Source of the DNA: Chaenocephalus aceratus
Lineage: Eukaryota; Chordata; Actinopteri; Perciformes; Channichthyidae
DNA length: 64,000 bases
Assembly (NCBI GenBank): GCA_023974075.1
Contig: CM043793.1
Coordinates: forward strand, 6,172,896 to 6,236,895
Reading direction: 5' to 3'
The notes under the pieces were generated by a model. It was not told the DNA's origin. It saw only the letters and a list, made by a program, of their open reading frames with translations, and made no database searches. Positions 33,154-43,772 of this stretch are shown piece by piece. The stretch's first letter is position 1. Each line of letters opens with the position of its first letter. Both the position numbers and the translations under genes were made by a program.

Positions 33154-36100
33154 CAACCTGATCTCACCAGAATGCGTGACTCCACCACGACTCCTTTACA
33201 CCACAATGCTTGGTGGAGTCACGAACTTTGTTACATTTACATGTCGGCACCAAGCAAACAACCCCAATGTAAAGTGAATGAGGCTCCTTTGTCGTGGTGC
33301 ACACACGCATTCAACGTCCCGCAGTGAGCTTTTATTCTATAAAACGTGTTTAAAATCTACTTTATCGCTTGTAGTAACTCACGGGAGGCTTCTTTTATTT
33401 TATTTGTATTCATAATTATTTTTATTTTTCGTCAGAATGTAAAAATTACATTAGTTACGAATTTGTGTTCTCAAAAAACAGTGCATTGTGTGTAATGCAA
33501 CTGTGATTTTTATTAAATTAGTTAGTTTTTAAGGAAGGCCAGAGCTTCAGCTGTGTCAAATAGATTGTTCCCTTTAGTTAACGTTATTTAAAAGATAAAG
33601 ATCATGTACCCTGTATTGTATTACGAGCGTCCATTCCCATTGGATAACGGAGAATTTTACACCCGGAAGTAAGTAGCCTATTCTCCTTACTGTCGATTGA
33701 TTTTACAGTGATATCTGAACTACTCATCGACTAAAAAAACACCAGATTATCCTTGTTAATTACACAACATTGATTGGTTTGAATTGTGTACAATGCTTTT
33801 GTATTTTCCCCCTTCGATTCGGAGAAACAAATATGTTTTCGGAGTTTTTGGACGGCAGAAGACACTACACTACCCAGAATCCTCAGCTATCATTTGGGAC
33901 TACACCATGTGCTTAGCTTGACAAACCCCGTGATCAGTCCTCAAGCTCTTTGATTGGTTGACCTCCAACTGCATTCCATATATAAAAAAGTTTCGTAAAA
34001 GAGAAGATCATACTTTATTCAGCAGTGCTTGCTTTACTCTTTGAAAGTCATCACATGAATGCATTGTAATAAATGGTTTGGCTGCATTAAATATTACACA
34101 TCTGTCGTAGTTATTTATTTATCTACAGAGATCGGGCTTAGAATAGACCGGAAACTATTCTTTTACCGTTCTGTTTTAATTTCACAATAAAGTTAGTAGT
34201 AATATTTTGTTTTGATATTATTGTTTTTTATTAACTTCTAGACCGCTGGGTCATGTTAAGACCATCTTTTTTTTGTTGCTATGGGTTTTTTCCATCGCTT
34301 TTGTGTTACAAATATCAAAACAATAACAAAATAATACTCGTCGTAAACTAAACCGGAAACAGTAGTATATTTTATTTTGTAAATAAATGTAACACTGTAA
34401 ACTTGACAGCCTTTTAACCTATGCTTTTAACCCAAACCACCTACTGGTTAAAGCACGTTATTACACGTTTAGAGTAATTGCAATGCAGGTAGATTGTGTT
34501 GCTTTTTAATGACTGTTTAAAATGCCTTTTTCTTAATGTCTTTCATTTTTGTAAAGCACTTTTGAATGTGTTATATTTTACGAAAACATTTAAATATTAA
34601 GAGTACATACAAAATAGTGGGAAAGTAGAAGGTCAATTATATAAATATAGAATAGAAAATATCAAGAAGATACTCAAATGATATCTAGAATAAAACAATT
34701 TAGTGCCTGATAGGAGGATGTGCAAAACAGACAAACTAATAAGGCTTTATTTAAAGAAATGTGCAGAATACGACAGTGTAATGGTGGAAGTATACACACA
34801 TTGATAGATGTCTTGTAATGCACTGTTGAGGAACCTGTGACCCAAGTTTTTCATTCATTGCATAACTACACTGTTGTGTATATGATATGTCAATAAACCT
34901 TAGAAAATCTTGAAATCTTGAAAGGGATGTACAAAATAGCAATTATATACAGTCTTTAATGAACTATTAGAGAATAACGAGTAATGAATATGCTTTAAAC
35001 GGATCTGCAGATAAATATTTAGTCTTCTCAAGCACCAACTATCAAATATCTCGCCTGATTGTTGGCACTTGACAATCACCTTCACTGAATTTCATTCAGG
35101 TGTAACTAAAGTCTGATTTAAGGGTTGTTTATATTTCACATCATTAATCCAAATCTGTAAAGTAACTAAAATAAATGTAGTGGAGTAAAAATACCAGGTT
35201 AACCTTAAAGAAAGCCCTGAGGATTATAAAAGACCCCATCACCCCAGCCACAAACTGTTCTGTCTGCTGCAGTCTGGCAGGCGGTACCGCAGCATCCGGA
35301 CTAAAACCACCAGACACAGAGACAGCTTCATCCCACAGGCTATACGATTATTAAACACCTGAATTTAGAAATAACATTAATCTGGCTGCTACTTAGAAAT
35401 TATTTATCTAATATATCATATTCCAATGTATATAGACTCTTATTGCACTATTTCACTATTTTTTCTGTGTATCAGTTTTATTGCGTAGCACTGTTGGAGG
35501 AGCCTGTGACCTAAGGGGGAGGAGGGGGGGTAGGACACGTTCGATTCCTGTTTTGAATAGTGTGCCGTCGATGGGTTTCATTCCATTTCAAAGTCCTTTT
35601 TGACGCTCTGTGTAAACGTCGCGCATCCAATCACAGAGGTTGAGGACTGATCACGGGGTTTGTCAAGCTAAGCACATGGTGTAGTCCCAAACGATAGCTG
35701 AGGATTCTGGGTAATGTAGTGTCTTCGGCCATCCTAAAACTCCGAAAAAATCTTTGTTTCTCCGAATCGAATGGGGAAAATACAAAAGCATTGTACATAA
35801 TTCAAACCTATCAATGTTGTGTAATTAACAAGGACAATTTGGTGTTTTTTAGTCGATGAGTAGTGCAGATATCACTGTAAAATCAATCGACAGTAAGGAG
35901 AATAGGCTACTTACTTCCGGGTATAAAATTCTCCGTTATCCAATGGGAATGGACGCTCGTAATACAATACAGGGGACATGATCTTTATCTTTTAAATAAC
36001 GTTAACTAAAGGGAACAATCTATTTGACACAGCTGAAGCTCTGACCTTCCTTAAAAACTAACTAATTTAATAAAAATCACAGTTGCATTACACACAATGC

Positions 36101-36432
36101 ACTGTTTTTTGAGAACACAAATTCGTAACTAATGTAATTTTTACATTCTGACGAAAATTAAAAATAATTATGAATACAAATAAAATAAAAGAAGCCTCCC
36201 GTGAGTTACTACAAGCTATAAAGTAGATTTAAAAAACGTTGTATAGAATAAAAGCTCCCTGCGGGACGTTGTAGAAATGCGTGTGTGCACCACGACAAAG
36301 GAGCCTCATTCACTTTACATTGGGGTTGTTTGCGTGGTGCCGACACGTAAATGTAACAAAGTTCGTGACTCCACCACGCATTGTGGTGTAAAGGAGTCGT
36401 GGTGGAGTCACGCATTCTGGTGAGATCAGGTT
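33154..36432. mobile_element. Large foldback element F3
   Basis: The ends are CAACCTGATCTCACC.. and ..GGTGAGATCAGGTTG, with arms of about 810 bp (33154 to about 33965; about 35625 to 36432). The uninterrupted target GCTCCGTTGCACCCC is in sister E blocks (near 29920 and 37715). Flanks CTCCGTT and CAACCGTT may be an imperfect duplication. The inner arm from about 33625 matches the arms of F1 and F2, but the outer ~470 bp of each arm is unrelated to theirs. The centre includes a LINE 3' end. Confidence 0.85.
35232..35362 (+). pseudogene. LINE reverse-transcriptase protein, C-terminal end
   Basis: The frame ends at a TGA (35360-35362) and contains LLQSGRRYRSIRTKTTRHRDS..QAIRLLN, a familiar C-terminal sequence of fish non-LTR retrotransposon ORF2 proteins. 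Only this last ~40 codons remain. Confidence 0.7.
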
Positions 36433-36555
36433 GCAACCGTTGCACCCCCGTTTTTAGAGATTTGGGTACGTATAGGAAAAGAGAGAGGTTTTTATTTTCT
36501 GACACTTTATGAGTTCCCTTACACACCGGGGACACATATATTTGTATGAAAGACA

Positions 36556-37361
36556 TTTATTTGGCTGCTTGAGTGACTTTACAGATTCAGATTATTATAG
36601 CTAATATAAAATACAAAGTAACTAATACAGGCATATTGACATGTAATTATGGGGTTAGATATCCAGCAGAACTATGTCAAGTGATTACAATTAGCTCCAC
36701 CTTTCCCAGCTCTAACAAACACATGAATGCATCAACACTCACAATCCAGTGATGTAATATAATTCAGAAATGGGATATTGTGCAGTATTTTGAAGTCAAT
36801 ACTAATGTACTTTTACTTAAGTACAATTTTGAATGCAGGACTTTTACCTGTTGCAGATATGAGTACTGTTTGTACCACTGCCCTGGCTCTGACGACCATT
36901 AAGTGACATATTTGATGGATATGTATTATTATAATCAATGCATGAAAACAATGCAATAAACTGCTCAGTTCACTTAGCTGTTGAATACATCTACAAACAC
37001 AAAGGCTTAGTCTATAGTGTTTTGTCTGTGTGGAGATGACAGATACATGGATATGAAATGTAGAGTATTAGATTGTGACACCGTCAGTCAGAGAGCTGGA
37101 GAGGAGGGACAGAGAGCCTCAGGGCAGGTTCACACTGTGATCTTTCTGGTTCATGAAAGTGATGAATGGTGCGTTCATGGTCCATCCGTGACAGGTGCAG
37201 CCCTCCCCTTGTTACGCTCTGCGCCTCAGCCCTTCTGATCCTGACCCAGGAGTCACAACAACAGCAAACTGCTAGTGTTAGAAACTAAATGTAATGTCAT
37301 CATTTCATCCAGGTGATCCATGTCGAGCACCTTGTCACTGAGAAATAAGAAAACACTGCTT
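36556..37361. repeat. Block B, copy 4
   Basis: Near-complete copy after the right side of block E. Confidence 0.9.
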
Positions 37362-37665
37362 TGAGTGTCCGTGGAAAGTTATGTGGACATGAAAGGTCTC
37401 CTACTATTTTTAGGCATATATAGGTATCAGATATATGAAAACATGTCTATGAAGTGTTTTACTCAAAATACCAAACAGATCATGCATTCTTACCATGCCT
37501 CATACCCCTCTGTTTCAGCCCTCTTAGAGAAGTGCTGATTCTGGGTCAGTAGCTTTAAAAAAAAAAAAAAGAGGAGAGGAGAGGAGAGGAGAGCTCATTC
37601 AGGAGAATTTTACCCAGATTCTCAGCTAAACGCTGTTGTGATTAAACGCCATATCATGTTCCAAA
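37362..37665. repeat. Block A, copy 4 (truncated)
   Basis: Matches copy 2 until CATGTTCCAAAC, then joins block E. The ERV target is again unoccupied (GGTATCAGATATATG near 37423). Confidence 0.85.
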
Positions 37666-37839
37666 CGTAATGTAATGTACGTACTGTACGTGATATCGGA
37701 GGCAAATCTGGATCAGCTCCGTTGCACCCCCGTTTTTAGAGATGTGGGTACGTAGGAAAAGAGAGAGGGTTTTATTTTCTGACACTTTATGAGTTCCCTT
37801 ACACACCGGGGACACATTTGTATGAAAGACATTTATTTG

Positions 37840-38678
37840 GCTGCTTGAGTGACTTTACAGATTCAGATTATTATAGCTAATATAAAATACAAAGTAACTA
37901 ATATTGACATGTAATTATGGGGTTAGATATCCAGCAGAACTATGTCAAGTAATTACAATTAGCTCCACCTTTCCCAGCTCTAACAAACACATGAATGCAT
38001 CAACACTCACAATCCAGTGATGTAATATAATTCAGAAATGGGATATTGTGCAGTATTTTGAAGTCAATACTAATGTACTTTTACTTAAGTACAATTTTGA
38101 ATGCAGGACTTTTACCTGTAACAGATCTGAGTACTGTTTGTACCACTGCCCTGGCTCTGACGACCTTTAAGTGACATATTTGATGGATATGTATTATTAT
38201 AATCAATGCATGAAAACAATGCAATAAACTGCTCAGTTCACTTAGCTGTTGAATACATCTACAAACACAAAGGCTTAGTCTATAGTGTTTTGTCTGTGTG
38301 GAGATGACAGATACATGAATATGAAATGTAGAGTATTAGATTGTGACACCGTCAGTCAGAGAGCTGGAGAGGAGGGACAGAGAGCCTCAGGGCACATTCA
38401 CACTGTGATCTTTCTGGTTCATGAAAGTGATGAATGGTGCGTTCATGGTCCATCCGTGACAGGTGCAGCCCTCCCCTTGTTACGCTCTGCGCCTCAGCCC
38501 TTCTGATCCTGACCCAGGAGTCACAACAACAGCAAACTGCTAGTGTTAGAAACTAAATGTAATGTCATCAATTCATCCAGGTGATCCATGTCGAGCAACT
38601 TGTCACTGAGAAATAAGAAAACACTGCTTTTGTCTTCTGTTGAAAATAATGTGTACATTAACTTCTCACCTGTTTAAA
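37840..38678. repeat. Block B, copy 5, with empty piggyBac site
   Basis: Runs without interruption into block F at CACCTGTTTAAATGTGG. The single TTAA (38674-38677) is the site occupied by the piggyBac-like element at 24066-27710. Confidence 0.9.
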
Positions 38679-38906
38679 TGTGGTATTTAAAGTACTATTA
38701 CAGTATAACCAGAGCTGTCCCTGGCCAAGATGAGGCCCCACGCAAAGTTATATGATGAGGCCCTCTGTTTCGCGAGCGTGGACAGGGGGGGGACGGGGGG
38801 GTGCTAGTGGAGCCTCGCAGCAGCGAAACCGTGCCGCGCCACACTAATTGCACCGCATAAGCGCATAGGTGCGCTGCATTTTCGGCTCAGTTGAGGCACC
38901 CTCCTC

Positions 38907-38963
38907 AAGATGAGTCCCCATCCGCAAGGTGAGGCCCCATCCGCAAGGTGAGGCCCCATGCAG
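38907..38963. repeat. 19-bp minisatellite, 3 units
   Basis: Same unit as 27939-28052 but only three copies. The first and last units are the same in both arrays and the middle ones differ in number. Confidence 0.95.
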
Positions 38964-39170
38964 TCTGCATGATCGTCCTGTAGGGAGGGACGGCCCTGAG
39001 TATAACAATATTACAACTAGTTACATTGTGAATTTCATGCCAGCACTAGTAAATGACCAAGAACGTGTTTCATTTTTAATGGCTATAGTTAATAATGAAC
39101 TATCAGAATCTGGGTTATTACTGAGTTATTATGTCAAAATAATAACAAAACAATGTAATGTGTAGATATG

Positions 39171-39589
39171 TGTTGTGGAAATATTTTCCAAGGCCCATAA
39201 CTTTGACCCAGTTTATCAGTTCAAACTGTCCTGACTGAGCACTCGCACCTCGTAACCTTGGCTGCTGTGCTCTCAGTGTTCTGTCTCCCTGTTCCTGCCT
39301 GTTGGCGTCAGCTGATAGAGGTGTTATGATTCTATCTTGTTATGCAGCATGTTGATGATGCTCTCAGAACTAGCTAAATACATGGGTCTGAGGTAGAGTT
39401 CTTTAGAATTGACGTGGCAACCCACCCGTGCAGTCAGACCGTGACTGCTGTCTGTGACTTGTGATGTGAATCCTCCGGCCGAAACTCCAAATAAACCATC
39501 AGTGTTTGACATCGAAGCTCCTGCTCTACAGTGTCTCCTTCCTGAGTCGGTGGCTCCCACTGCATTGCTACACAGAAGTTTCCCTTACA
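39171..39589. mobile_element. Solo LTR
   Basis: The 419-bp sequence begins TGTTGTGG and ends CCCTTACA, flanked by ATATG at 39166-39170 and 39590-39594. The empty site GTAGATATGGAAGTAGAG is in block F copy 1 near 28254. It contains an AATAAA (near 39490). No internal retroelement sequence accompanies it, as expected after LTR-LTR recombination. A 5-bp duplication fits Gypsy, BEL or Copia types. Confidence 0.85.
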
Positions 39590-39926
39590 ATATGGAAGTA
39601 GAGACAGTTAATGAAATGCACAACTCTTAACCCTCGAAACATTCATTCTTATTTCAGCACCCTTTGAAAGAACATATTTCATTTTAAATACTTAAATAAT
39701 CATAAAATGTTAACAATTGAGACTGTTTTGATGGCATCAGTTCCACCCTTTTTTATTTATTAAAGGACTCTTTTATCATCAAGTACTGACAACTCATGGA
39801 TGGTGGAAAGTAACAACATACTTTTACTTAGGTACAAGTTTGAGGGACTTGTACTTCATTTTAGTATTTTCATTTGATTCATACCTATTACATTTGGGAA
39901 AGAAATATTGTACTTTTTACTCCCCT

Positions 39927-40770
39927 GCATTTATTTGGTTGCTTGAGAGACTTTACAGATTCAGATTATTATAGCTAATATAAAATACAAAGTAACTAAT
40001 ATTGACATGTAATTATGGGGTTAGATATCCAGCAGAACTATGTCAAGTAATTACAATTAGCTCCACCTTTCCCAGCTCTAACAAACACATGAATGCATCA
40101 ACACTCACAATCCAGTGATGTAATATAATTCAGAAATGGGATATTGTGCAGTATTTTGAAGTCAATACTAATGTACTTTTACTTAAGTACAATTTTGAAT
40201 GCAGGACTTTTACCTGTAACAGATCTGAGTACTGTTTGTACCACTGCCCTGGCCCTGACGACCATTAAGTGACATATTTGATGGATATGTATTATTATAA
40301 TCAATGCATGAAAACAATGCAATAAACTGCTCAGTTCACTTAGCTGTTGAATACATCTACAAACACAAAGGCTTAGTCTATAGTGTTTTGTCTGTGTGGA
40401 GATGACAGATACATGAATATGAAATGTAGAGTATTAGATTGTGACACCGTCAGTCAGAGAGCTGGAGAGGAGGGACAGAGAGCCTCAGGGCAGGTTCACA
40501 CTGTGATCTTTCTGGTTCATGAAAGTGATGAATGGTGCGTTCATGGTCCATCCGTGACAGGTGCAGCCCTCCCCTTGTTACGCTCTGCGCCTCAGCGCTT
40601 CTGATCCTGACCCAGGAGTCACAACAACAGCAAACTGCTAGTGTTAGAAACTTAATGTCATCAATTCATCCAGGTGATCCATGTCGAGCACCTTGTCACT
40701 GAGAAATAAGAAAACACTGCTTTTGTCTTCTGTTGAAAATAATGTGTACATTAACTTCTCACCTGTATAA
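39927..40770. repeat. Block B, copy 6
   Basis: Near-complete copy. Its end has ATAA where the piggyBac-like element would have TTAA, and that element's left end follows. Confidence 0.88.
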
Positions 40771-40886
40771 CACTAGAACCGCCAATGGGGTCAATTTGAC
40801 CCAGAGCTGTTTTTTATTGTATGTAACTTTTTTTTTCAATAACATATTAAAGTCTCCCAGTCCGTGACTTTTCCTGAAAGTGTGTT
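40771..40886. mobile_element. piggyBac-like element, left-end fragment
   Basis: The first ~116 bp of the element at 24066 (CACTAGAACCGCC..) recur here and are then joined to a partial block B (about 40887-41010). It marks a recombination or deletion junction. Confidence 0.85.
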
Positions 40887-41009
40887 ATGCCTCAGGGCAG
40901 ATTCACACTGTGATCTTTCTGGTTCATGAAAGTGATGCATGGTGCGTTCAAGGTCCATCCGTGACAGGTGCAGCCCTCTCCTTGTTACGCTCTGCGCCTC
41001 AGCCCTTCT

Positions 41010-41325
41010 GATTCTGAACCAGGGGGAACAATTCCAGTGATTGGTGTTACTTTAATAACCAAACTTCAAGAGCCGTGGTCTTAAGTTGCATTTATAAAGT
41101 TTAAGTGGAATAGGGATAACAATAAAATTATATATAGTATATATCCAAATATATGTTTGGAAAGTTGTACAAACAAACACAAACTAACTAGTACTTATGG
41201 AAATTATTTTCCATTTACAAGGAATATAATACCATAAAGAATTATTTCACAGTTTGGTGGCAAATGACGATGCATACAAATGGCTGTTAGACTTCTTTGA
41301 GACAATCCGGTCTACTGCCAGAAGC
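41010..41325. repeat. Duplicate of the MAK16 5' flank
   Basis: Almost identical to 49540-49855, the sequence ending about 190 bp upstream of the MAK16 start codon, and preceded in both places by a block B piece. Here it lacks exon 1. No gene is evident. Confidence 0.85.
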
Positions 41326-41377
41326 AATAGTATGAAGCTGCAGCATCGGAGACTGCAGTTTCAGGACCGGTGTCAGT

Positions 41378-41963
41378 GTCACTACCCGATCCGTCCCCCT
41401 GCCCGATCGGTACTGCGCATGTGCGAGATGGTCCGGAAGTCCGGACGGCAACCCAAGATGGACACTTGACACAGTGGCTTTTAGCAAAGCTCAAAAAGAA
41501 AACTCGAGAGAGATGAGTTATTGTTATTAGAACGTGACTTCACTATTATTTAACAACTCTTTTTATTGGGTTCTTTTATTTGGGGTCAAGTACATTGTCA
41601 GAATAAGTGAGAAATGGATTTAACTTCTGTTAGACAGCTATCATACTGAATACATATTTACTGTGAATGTATGCAAAAATGTATGGCATATGGCTGTCTA
41701 ACATAAGTTAAATTCATTCCTCACTTATTCTGACAATGTACTTAACCCCAAATAAAAGAACCCAATAAAAAGAGTTGTTAAATAATAGTGAAGTCACGTT
41801 CTAATAACAATAACTCATCTCTCTCGAGTTTTCTTTTTGAGCTTTGCTAAAAGCCACTGTGTCAAGTGTCCATCTGGTGTTGCCGTCAGGAGTTGTCCAA
41901 TATGGCGGACCATCTCGCACATGCGCAGTACCGATCGGGCAGGGGGACGGATCGGGTAGTGAC
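41378..41963. mobile_element. Palindromic foldback MITE
   Basis: The ends are GTCACTACCCGATCCGTCCC.. and its complement, with arms of about 280 bp meeting near 41670 around a short unpaired loop. The arms include CTCGAGAGAGATGAGTTATTG and complement. The left and right arms differ by an indel near 41455 / 41885. No clear target duplication was found. Confidence 0.8.
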
Positions 41964-41969
41964 AGAGTC

Positions 41970-43080
41970 TGTCTGCAGACCGCAGCAAGGAGGCGTTTCC
42001 TATAGGGGCGTATCCTATAGGGGCGTTTCCTATAGTGAACGACGGGAGCCGGCTCTCGCCCGCGAACGAGACGTTTTTTGTTTTGTTTTTGCGGAGGGAT
42101 CTAGATCGGCATTGATTTAAATTGACATGCATCCGCTAAGAAAAGTAGTCCGTTGTTACTGTTTGAACTAACGTAACAACGGCAGGAACTGCTTCTATAG
42201 TGTTTTTGAGGAGCTTTTTGATTACAGATTTGAAAACATCGTTGCTTGCTTTAAAAGTAGCACAATTCATTATGTCAAACCTTGAAAGATATCCCTGCCC
42301 TAATGCCAAAAGTAACTGGCAACTGAATATATGTCGCCGTAGCTATGATGTCTATGTCGGGACCGCTGCGTAAAAAGGAGGGTTTCTGACCCATTACTTC
42401 TCTTCTTACTTCGATAAGAATAAAACACGGAGGACGGAGATCTCTTTTTGTCCCCCTCTTCTCCCCGCTGCAGCCTAGCAGTTGATCTCAAAGCACGCTC
42501 CCCTCTCCTGCAGGGAGAAAAACTATATTTATATACTTTATATAGGTTGATACAGTAGCCCCTTTTTTTAAATAGTTTGTATAGGTGTTGCCATTTGTTT
42601 TGTGTAGCGTGGTTCTACAAGCAAGTCGATGCATTCATTGGGTGGTATCAGAGAGTTACACGGGTCTGTAAATGCAATGAAAACAATTGGCCACAGCAAA
42701 TAATTTATATTAAACATGTAATTTTTACTTTTGAATACTTTAGTACAAAGGATGTCTTGAATAATTTAAGTGATATATGTGTACACATATAATTCATTAG
42801 TCAAAACAGCGCTACATTTGATTTAATTAAAAGGTATAATATGTGGTAAACTGAAGAGCCCTTTGGGAGCCGAAAGAGCCGGCTCTTCTTGGTGAGCCAA
42901 ATGATCCGGATCAGCAAGAAGAGCCGGAATTCCCATCACTAGAACAATGACTTCTTCTGCGAGGATTTATAAAAGCAGCTGGAATCCCTTAAGTTGCTAT
43001 TGGATAAAAAAAGTTAGGAAACGCCCCTATAGGAAACGCCCCTATAGGAAACGCCTCCTTGCTGCGGTCTGCAGCCAGAC
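41970..43080. mobile_element. Inverted-repeat element enclosing a hAT-like segment
   Basis: CTGCAGACCGCAGCAAGGAGGCGTTTCC (about 41974-42003) and its complement near 43046-43076 face each other, each next to short tandem GGGGCGTTTCCTATA units. Inside, GGGAGCCGGCTC near 42044 and GAGCCGGAATTCCCATCACTA near 42921-42941 look like ends of a hAT element. No coding content was recognised. Confidence 0.6.
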
Positions 43081-43772
43081 CCATCTCATTGAGTCTCATA
43101 CACAGCGAGTCTCTTAAGGCTGCTTCACACCACCCGATTTTGGGAGTCAGAGGCCGTCAGAGGCAGTCGGGCATTCGCGGCGCCCTACTCAGGTTGGTGT
43201 GTCCCGCACCGTCGTGTCTTTACGGCACATTTTTACACATGTTGAATCGGCCGCGGGATGTCAGAGAAAGTCGGGACAAAGAATTCACTCTGATTGGCTG
43301 TTCAGCTTAGCGAGTCAGTGCATGAGAAGCGAAGCGGAAGTGAGGGACCAAAACAAACGATTAAGAAGGCACAAAATCAGATTTACTCACGACTGTTTCC
43401 ACTCAGACTTTAATACAGCTACACCCAGGGTTGGGAGGGTTACTTTGTAAATGTAATCAGTTACTGATTACTGATTACATGGCTCTGAAAGTAATCCGAA
43501 TACAGTTACAGTTACGTGTCTTAAAAAACCGTAATCAGATTACTTTTAGATTACTTTTGGATTACTTTCTTTTTCCTTCACAGGTGGGTATGTTTTGGTG
43601 AACAGGAGACACAAAAAGCAAAAGGAAACTGAACGTGTTTTTACTGTTTTAATGGCTTACCAAGAGCACAACTGAAACATAACATCTGAAACGATGTAAC
43701 AACATAATACACTTTTTGGGGATGCAGCTTGGGATGTGAGGAGTGAGGGACACGGCTTAGAACGGGCGTGTG

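Larger units (their letters stand above)
38679..39926. repeat. Block F, copy 2
   Basis: Matches 27715-28582 and carries a solo LTR. Confidence 0.85.
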
